A stretch of 64,000 bases of DNA from an uncultured Lachnospiraceae bacterium (lineage in GTDB: Bacteria > Bacillota > Clostridia > Lachnospirales > Lachnospiraceae), in assembly GCA_910579865.1 (NCBI GenBank), contig CAJTXA010000001.1:124001-188000 (forward strand). The letters are read 5' to 3'. Positions 58,809 to 64,000 of this stretch are shown piece after piece. The position numbers and the translations under genes were made by a program. The notes under the pieces are model-generated. The model was not told where the DNA came from and ran no database searches. It was given only the letters and a program-made list of their open reading frames with translations. The stretch's first letter is position 1; each line of letters starts with the position of its first letter.

Positions 58809-60446
58809 CTATAGGCGCATCCGCTTTACTTGCTGTACAAACTCAATATTATCCTTTGTTTTTGCAAACATATCAATAATCTGCTCCACTGCTTCATCTG
58901 CACGCATCCCGCTGGTCGCTTTTCGGATAATCTCCATTGCTTCTTGTTCTTGTGCAGTTAAAAGTAAATCATCCCTTCTTGTACTCGACTTTAAAATATC
59001 AATTGCTGGGAAAATTCGCTTTTCTTGCAGTTTCCGATTTAATGTCAATTCCATATTTCCAGTTCCTTTAAATTCCTCATAAATTACATCATCCATTTTA
59101 CTTCCTGTTTCAATCAAAGCAGTTGCCAATACAGTAAGGCTTCCACCTTCCCGCATATTACGAGCAGCTCCAAAAAACCGCTTTGGCATATGAAGTGCAG
59201 CAGGATCTAAACCACCAGAAAGTGTTCTTCCACTTGGAGGAACCACTAAGTTATAGGCTCTTGCCAAACGGGTAATACTATCTAATAAAATCACTACATC
59301 CTGCTTATACTCTACTAAACGCTTTGCCCGTTCTAAAACCATCTCTGAAACACGCTTATGATGCTCTGGTAATTCATCAAATGTAGAATATACCACTTCC
59401 ACATTTCGCCCTTCAATCGATTCCCGAATATCCGTTACTTCCTCTGGACGCTCATCAATCAAAAGAATAATCAAATAAACATCTCTATGATTTTTTGTAA
59501 TTGATTTTGCAATTTCTTTTAATAAAGTTGTTTTTCCTGCCTTTGGCGGAGCTACAATCATACCACGCTGCCCTTTTCCCACTGGAGACATCATATCTAC
59601 AATACGCATAGAAACATTTTTCGTATCTGTCGCCATATGCAATCGTTCATTTGGAAAAATTGGCGTTAATTCTTCAAAATTTGGTCTTTTTGTTGCATCT
59701 TCTGGATGCATCCCATTAATGCTTTTTACATAAAGTAATGCAGCAAACTTCTCATTTTGATTTCTTACACGCAAGTTTCCAACTACAATATCTCCTGTTT
59801 TTAAATTCAATTTACGAATTTGTGCTGGTGAAACATAAACATCATTATCCCCTGGCATATAATTATTACTTCGAATAAATCCAAACCCATCTGTCATTAC
59901 TTCTAATACACCACTTGCAACAATTCCACTATCTAATTGAGCCAACTCTTCTTGAGATTTTACCTGAATTACAGTGCCATCTTCCATTTTTCCTGCATTG
60001 ACTAATCCTTCCCGATTTTCTACGGAAAACACTGGTCGCTTTCCTATATCTTGCACACGCCTTTGTGTATTTCCATTTTGAAAGGATCGCTGCTGTTTTT
60101 CCCCACCTTCTCGAACTCCCTCTTTCCCTTCTTTATTATTTATATTACTTTCTTTTGCAGAATTTACTTTAAAATTATTTTCTTTTTCTTTATTGTAATA
60201 AGTATGTTCTACTCCTTCTTTTAAAGATACAGGTGCTTTTTTTACAATTATTTTTTCTTCGAATCCTTGTTTTTGTTCTATAATAGGCAGTTGTGCTGAT
60301 ATTGACACTTTTTCTTCCTGTTTTTTATCTTTTTCATTCATTAGTAACGCAAGCAGTTCCGATTTTCTCATCGCAGTTGTTCCTTTCAGCCCCATTTTCT
60401 TCGCTGCTGCTCTTAATTCCACTAAAGACATCTCTTCGTAATTCAT
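58809..60446 (-). CDS. rho: Transcription termination factor Rho
   Basis: 545 aa hexameric RNA helicase. Rho_N at residues 1-47 (SLVELRAAAKKMGLKG). Residues about 48-150 are a Lys/Asn/Gln-rich low-complexity insert (for example NFKVNSAKESNINNKEGKEG). The cold-shock RNA-binding domain follows (SGVLEVMTDGFGFIRSNNY), then the ATPase with Walker A APPKAGKTTLL and DSITRLARAYN. E. coli Rho is 419 aa, so the insert explains the excess. Start at 60446 has AAGGTGAG 3-10 bases upstream. No clear terminator follows; the rpmE promoter lies just before the stop. Confidence 0.95.
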   Translation of the reverse strand: MNYEEMSLVELRAAAKKMGLKGTTAMRKSELLALLMNEKDKKQEEKVSISAQLPIIEQKQGFEEKIIVKKAPVSLKEGVEHTYYNKEKENNFKVNSAKESNINNKEGKEGVREGGEKQQRSFQNGNTQRRVQDIGKRPVFSVENREGLVNAGKMEDGTVIQVKSQEELAQLDSGIVASGVLEVMTDGFGFIRSNNYMPGDNDVYVSPAQIRKLNLKTGDIVVGNLRVRNQNEKFAALLYVKSINGMHPEDATKRPNFEELTPIFPNERLHMATDTKNVSMRIVDMMSPVGKGQRGMIVAPPKAGKTTLLKEIAKSITKNHRDVYLIILLIDERPEEVTDIRESIEGRNVEVVYSTFDELPEHHKRVSEMVLERAKRLVEYKQDVVILLDSITRLARAYNLVVPPSGRTLSGGLDPAALHMPKRFFGAARNMREGGSLTVLATALIETGSKMDDVIYEEFKGTGNMELTLNRKLQEKRIFPAIDILKSSTRRDDLLLTAQEQEAMEIIRKATSGMRADEAVEQIIDMFAKTKDNIEFVQQVKRMRL

Positions 60447-60681
60447 AATCTCACCTTTCCATGTCATGTATTATAAAATTGTATAACGGGATTTTTTTGA
60501 CTTCATAATTTCATATTGATAGACATATTTAGAATCATCATTGTCAATATCTGGCTCTCTAATAAAATTGATTATACAACATATTTTTGAAAATAGAAAG
60601 TACTTTTTTATATTTCCACCTCTTTTCACCTTTATTTTTATTTATTCTATCAATCATTCACCTATCCTATAAAAAAATCTA
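60447..60681. other. AT-rich intergenic region between rho and malic enzyme gene
   Basis: Minus-strand TTGACA (near 60540) and TGTATAAT (near 60570) elements are present but not at a consistent spacing, so a rho promoter is likely here but not assignable. No ORF or convincing hairpin. Confidence 0.3.
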
Positions 60682-60711
60682 TTGATCTATTTTCTTTCTC
60701 TATGCTACAAT
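60682..60711 (+). promoter_or_regulatory. Promoter of malic enzyme operon
   Basis: TTGATC (60682-60687), 18-base spacer, TACAAT (60706-60711), 65 bases before the start codon. Confidence 0.55.
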
Positions 60712-60776
60712 AAAGACCGATAAGCTCTACTAAAATAATTCTTATTTTAATTTAAATGAAAGATGGGAGAAAACAA

Positions 60777-61928
60777 ATGACCACAAGTGAAAAAGCTCTA
60801 TTATTACATGAAAAATGGAAAGGTAAAATCGAAACTACCCCAAAATGTGCGATTCAATCTAGAGAAGATCTGGCATTAGCCTATACACCAGGAGTAGCAG
60901 AACCTTGTAAAGTAATCGCACAAAAAAAAGAAGCCGCCTATCAATATACACTAAAAGCCAACACTGTAGCAGTTGTATCTGATGGCAGTGCTGTTTTAGG
61001 ACTTGGCAATATCGGGGCTTATGCTGCTATGCCAGTTATGGAAGGAAAAGCTGCTTTATTTAAAGCATTTGGTGGTATTAATGCCTTTCCAATCTGTTTA
61101 GATACACAAGATACCGAAGAAATTATCCAAACAATTGTTCATATTGCTCCTGCTTTTGGAGGTATTAACTTAGAAGATATCTCTGCTCCTCGCTGTTTTG
61201 AAATTGAAGAACGTTTAAAAAAGCTCTTAGATATTCCAGTTTTTCATGACGATCAGCATGGAACTGCTATTGTTGTTCTTGCTGGTATTATTAATGCACT
61301 AAAAGTCGTTGGTAAAGAAAAAAAACAATGTAAAATTGTAGTAAATGGCGCTGGCTCTGCTGGTATTGCTATCACCAAATTACTCCTTACTTATGGCTTC
61401 CCTTTTATTACTATGTGTGATAAATCTGGAATTTTGTCTAAAACAACAGAAAACCTAAACTGGATGCAGAAACAAATGGTAGAACTCACAAACCTAGAAG
61501 GAAAAACTGGCTCTTTAGCAGATGCTCTAAAAGGTGCAGATATTTTTATTGGTGTATCTGCTCCTAATATTGTTACAAAAGAAATGGTTTCTTCTATGAA
61601 TCAGGATGCAATTCTTTTTGCAATGGCAAATCCTATTCCAGAAATTATGCCTGATATTGCCAAAGCCGCTGGAGCAAGAGTAGTTGGCACAGGCCGATCG
61701 GATTTTCCAAATCAAGTCAACAATGTAGTTGCTTTTCCTGGTATCTTTAAAGGCGCATTAGAAGGACGTGCAAAGCAGATTACAGAAGAGATGAAACTAG
61801 CAGCAGCAACTGCAATTGCAAGTCTTGTTTCTGATGAAGAATTAAGTGATGAAAATATTATGCCGCAAGCTTTTGATCCTCGTGTTGCTGAAATAGTCAG
61901 CAATGCAGTAAAAAGCCATATAAACTAA
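60777..61928 (+). CDS. NAD(P)-dependent malic enzyme
   Basis: Oxidative decarboxylation of malate to pyruvate. 383 aa short bacterial type. Tyr36 in AYTPGVAEPC, Lys91 in MEGKAALF, HDDQHGTAIV near 160, and Rossmann motif GAGSAGIAI near 190. Start at 60777 (MTTSEKALL) has GGGAG 8 bases upstream; an earlier in-frame ATG lacks a ribosome site. First gene of a plus-strand operon with the radical SAM and DUF4364 genes. Confidence 0.93.
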   Translation: MTTSEKALLLHEKWKGKIETTPKCAIQSREDLALAYTPGVAEPCKVIAQKKEAAYQYTLKANTVAVVSDGSAVLGLGNIGAYAAMPVMEGKAALFKAFGGINAFPICLDTQDTEEIIQTIVHIAPAFGGINLEDISAPRCFEIEERLKKLLDIPVFHDDQHGTAIVVLAGIINALKVVGKEKKQCKIVVNGAGSAGIAITKLLLTYGFPFITMCDKSGILSKTTENLNWMQKQMVELTNLEGKTGSLADALKGADIFIGVSAPNIVTKEMVSSMNQDAILFAMANPIPEIMPDIAKAAGARVVGTGRSDFPNQVNNVVAFPGIFKGALEGRAKQITEEMKLAAATAIASLVSDEELSDENIMPQAFDPRVAEIVSNAVKSHIN

Positions 61929-61929
61929 T

Positions 61930-62865
61930 ATGGACTGGAACCAAAAACCTTATTATTCTTTAGATTTTTATTTAAAACAAACCTATGGAGAAAAAATCTA
62001 TCGGCTTGCTTTAAATGGTGGTATGAACTGTCCAAATCGGGATGGTATGGTTGGAACAGGAGGCTGTATTTTTTGCAGTGCTGGTGGTTCTGGCGACTTT
62101 GCTGCCTCCCATCTGCTCTCCATTACCGAACAAATTGAACAGGAAAAGAAAAAAATTCAAAAAAAACGGCATTGTAACCATTATATCGCTTATTTTCAAG
62201 CCTATACAAATACCTATGCACCAGTTGAAACCTTACGTCTTCTTTTTACAGAAGCAATTTCTCATCCAGATATTGTAATTCTTTCCATTGCTACACGCCC
62301 GGACTGTTTAGGAAAACCCGTTTTAGACCTATTAGAAGAACTCAACCAAATCAAACCTGTATGGATTGAATTAGGTTTGCAAACAATGCATAATAAAACT
62401 GCTGACTTTATCCATCGTGGCTATCCACTTTTTGTATATGAAGATGCTGTCATGCAGCTTAAAAAACGGCATCTTACTGTAATTACACATATTATTTTAG
62501 GACTTCCCTATGAAACAAATGCAGATATGCTTTCTACAATTTCCTATCTTAATCAAATTGGCTGTGATGGAATTAAGTTGCAGCTTCTGCATATTTTACG
62601 TGGCACACAACTTGCAGAACTTTATCAAAAACAACTTTTTTCTGTTCTTACACAAGAGGAATACCTTTCTATTCTTATTCAATGTATTGAACAATTATCA
62701 CCAGATATCGTTATTCATCGTGTTACTGGAGATGGGCCAAAAGACTTACTTTTAGCTCCTCTATGGAGTCAAAATAAACGTGGTGTATTAAATTCACTTC
62801 ATCGAGAAATGAAACTGCGTGGTGCCTATCAGGGAAGGAGCCTACTATGTCAACAGAAGTACTGA
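61930..62865 (+). CDS. TIGR01212-type radical SAM protein
   Basis: 311 aa. The cluster Cys are 34, 46 and 49 (CPNRDGMVGTGGCIFC), the unusual CX11CX2C spacing of the YhcC/TIGR01212 group. Further family features are SIATRPDC, WIELGLQTMHNKT and HIILGLPYET. The reaction is unknown; tRNA modification has been suggested for relatives. The ATG begins one base after the malic enzyme stop with no own ribosome site, so translation is presumably coupled. Confidence 0.9.
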   Translation: MDWNQKPYYSLDFYLKQTYGEKIYRLALNGGMNCPNRDGMVGTGGCIFCSAGGSGDFAASHLLSITEQIEQEKKKIQKKRHCNHYIAYFQAYTNTYAPVETLRLLFTEAISHPDIVILSIATRPDCLGKPVLDLLEELNQIKPVWIELGLQTMHNKTADFIHRGYPLFVYEDAVMQLKKRHLTVITHIILGLPYETNADMLSTISYLNQIGCDGIKLQLLHILRGTQLAELYQKQLFSVLTQEEYLSILIQCIEQLSPDIVIHRVTGDGPKDLLLAPLWSQNKRGVLNSLHREMKLRGAYQGRSLLCQQKY

Positions 62866-63371
62866 CTCTATACAAATTAATGGTATTATATATGTTAAGT
62901 AAGGTTAATTTTCCTCTTACTAATGCACAAATCTCCAATTTTATACTAGGAAAAGAATATACCAATTACTTTACCTTACAGCGAATCTTATCTGAGCTCT
63001 TAGATGTAGCTCTTATTAGTACAAAAACCATTCGTCATACCACTTATTACTTAATGACTTCACAAGGAGAAGAAACCCTTCGTTTTTTTGGAAATAAAGT
63101 ATCTGACTTGATTAAAGAAGAAATCGATGCCTATTTAATTGAAAACAAATATGAACTTCGCAATGAAGTTGGAACCATTGCTGATTATTATAAATCGACA
63201 AATAAGGATTATATTGTTCACTGTCAGGTTAAAGAAGGTTCCTCTACTCTAATTGAGTTAAATATTGCTGTACCAACGGAAGAATATGCGGAACGAATGT
63301 GTTTTAATTGGCGGGATAACAGTCAAGATATTTACTCTTACATTATGACTGCGCTTAATCATAAGGCATAA
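62847..63371 (+). CDS. DUF4364 winged-helix protein
   Basis: 174 aa. Residues 5-85 show a winged-helix pattern (LYKLMVLYMLSKVNFPLTNAQISNFILG ... ISTKTIRHTTYYLMTSQGEETLRFF). The C-terminal half (DYIVHCQVKEGSSTLIELNIAVPTEEYAERMC) is typical of DUF4364, a Clostridial family that may bind DNA. AAGGAG lies 8 bases before the ATG, inside the radical SAM gene (19-base overlap). Target genes unknown. Confidence 0.85.
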   Translation: MSTEVLTLYKLMVLYMLSKVNFPLTNAQISNFILGKEYTNYFTLQRILSELLDVALISTKTIRHTTYYLMTSQGEETLRFFGNKVSDLIKEEIDAYLIENKYELRNEVGTIADYYKSTNKDYIVHCQVKEGSSTLIELNIAVPTEEYAERMCFNWRDNSQDIYSYIMTALNHKA

Positions 63372-63375
63372 AAAG

Positions 63376-63414
63376 GCTGCTGCATTTGTAATCTTTTTTT
63401 ACTGATGCAGCAGC
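63376..63414. terminator. Terminator between convergent genes
   Basis: Perfect 10-base stem GCTGCTGCAT/ATGCAGCAGC with a T-rich loop. On the minus strand CCTTTTTATG follows, so it best serves spoVFB; it also sits right behind the DUF4364 stop. Confidence 0.65.
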
Positions 63415-63425
63415 TTAAGCTTTGC

Positions 63426-64000
63426 TTAACGTCCAAAACACTGATGAATTGGACTAAGAATTACTGGTTGTATCTGTTTTCCTTCTAATGCTTCTTCTAA
63501 TGTTGTAAGAATTAAATCCGTATGCGCAATCATTGAATTTGGTTTTCCTACACAGCTATCCTGTCCAAATGGGACAAAATATACATGTTTTGTATTCATC
63601 AATAATCCAATATTTTTTAAATTCATACTAAGTGAATCATTACTAGATAACGAAATTACCAATGGCCGATTATTTCTTAGATGTGATTTTGCTGCCATTA
63701 ATACAGGAGTATCTGTAATTCCATTTGCAAATTTCGCCAGTGTATTTCCAGTACAAGGAGCAATCAATAAAATATCAAAAAGATTTTTTGGCCCAATTGG
63801 TTCTGCTTCTGGTATTGTAAGAATTGGGGTATTTCCAGTAATCTCTTCTGCCTTTTTTAAAAAATCCTCTGCCTTTCCAAAACGAGAATCTATACTTTTC
63901 GCATGATTTGAAAAAATGGGTGTTACTTTTGCTCCTTCTTCTACTAAGTGTTTCATCTCCGTATAAATTTTCTCATACATACAAAAGGAACCGGTCAAAG
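63426..64000 (-). CDS. spoVFB: Dipicolinate synthase subunit B (partial, 5' end outside)
   Basis: Flavoprotein-fold subunit (DpaB) that with SpoVFA makes dipicolinic acid in the mother cell for spore heat resistance. Visible motifs are LTGSFCMYEKI at the very edge, IAPCTGNTLAKFANGITDTPVLMA and VFVPFGQDSCVGKP-like VPFGQDSCVGKPNS. Frame is open through the right edge and lacks the first roughly 15 residues of the family, so the start and spoVFA presumably lie beyond 64000. Confidence 0.9.
   Translation of the reverse strand, partial: LTGSFCMYEKIYTEMKHLVEEGAKVTPIFSNHAKSIDSRFGKAEDFLKKAEEITGNTPILTIPEAEPIGPKNLFDILLIAPCTGNTLAKFANGITDTPVLMAAKSHLRNNRPLVISLSSNDSLSMNLKNIGLLMNTKHVYFVPFGQDSCVGKPNSMIAHTDLILTTLEEALEGKQIQPVILSPIHQCFGR

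Noticed and set aside
1..64000. CRISPR arrays, prophage, toxin-antitoxin or restriction genes
   Set aside because: No spaced direct repeats, phage structural genes or recognisable toxin/restriction families seen on either strand.

Overview
The window is AT-rich chromosomal DNA of a spore-forming, low-GC Firmicute. Gene content points to class Clostridia and most likely Lachnospiraceae. Sporulation genes are present (an alpha/beta-type SASP, SpoIIM, dipicolinate synthase B). So are class III fructose bisphosphatase, a two-gene short-form SufC/SufB module, and large proteins resembling the Lachnospiraceae families DUF5716/DUF5717. Most genes lie on the minus strand with strong GGAGG-type ribosome sites and TTGACA/TATAAT promoters.

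Layout. 1-10 kb: an acidic partial CDS, a DEDDh exonuclease behind a promoter-structured RNA-terminator unit, a histidine phosphatase convergent with fbp-aroC, a CmpB-like membrane protein, glyA, a GH43 beta-xylosidase overlapping a HAD phosphatase, and a zinc PLC-like protein. 10-16 kb: FapA/DUF342, a run of small unrecognised proteins, an OmpR-type response regulator without a kinase, a lysine-rich protein, and an HPr paralogue with Ser46 but without His15. 16.3-16.9 kb: tRNA-Pro(CGG) and tmRNA. 17-27 kb: sufC-sufB with a free chemoreceptor-tip protein, SASP, addAB, and an FMN_bind-like membrane protein. 27-33 kb: a heterodimeric ABC exporter and nadE. 33-37 kb: an accessory polysaccharide-type island with rfbC, an FkbM methyltransferase and a hexapeptide acetyltransferase. 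The last two are each broken exactly at a poly-G run, and inverted IS110-family transposase remnants flank the acetyltransferase. 37-44 kb: a three-gene operon of a coiled-coil membrane protein, an actin/Hsp70-like TPR protein and a giant repeat protein. 44-50 kb: a C-terminally short XerD-type recombinase, SpoIIM, ADP-ribose pyrophosphatase, proC, an aminotransferase and a binding-protein lipoprotein. 50-64 kb: a type IIA topoisomerase pair behind a LexA-like box, an HD-GYP protein, rpmE, yqhQ-prmC-prfA, rho with an Asn/Lys-rich insert, malic enzyme, a radical SAM protein, a DUF4364 regulator and spoVFB (cut by the edge).

Most of the window is core metabolism and information processing. The parts least explained by known biology are the structured RNA at about 1.0-1.2 kb, the HPr-like protein, the poly-G-interrupted island, and the DUF5716/DUF5717-like operon. 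No CRISPR array, prophage or complete insertion sequence was seen.
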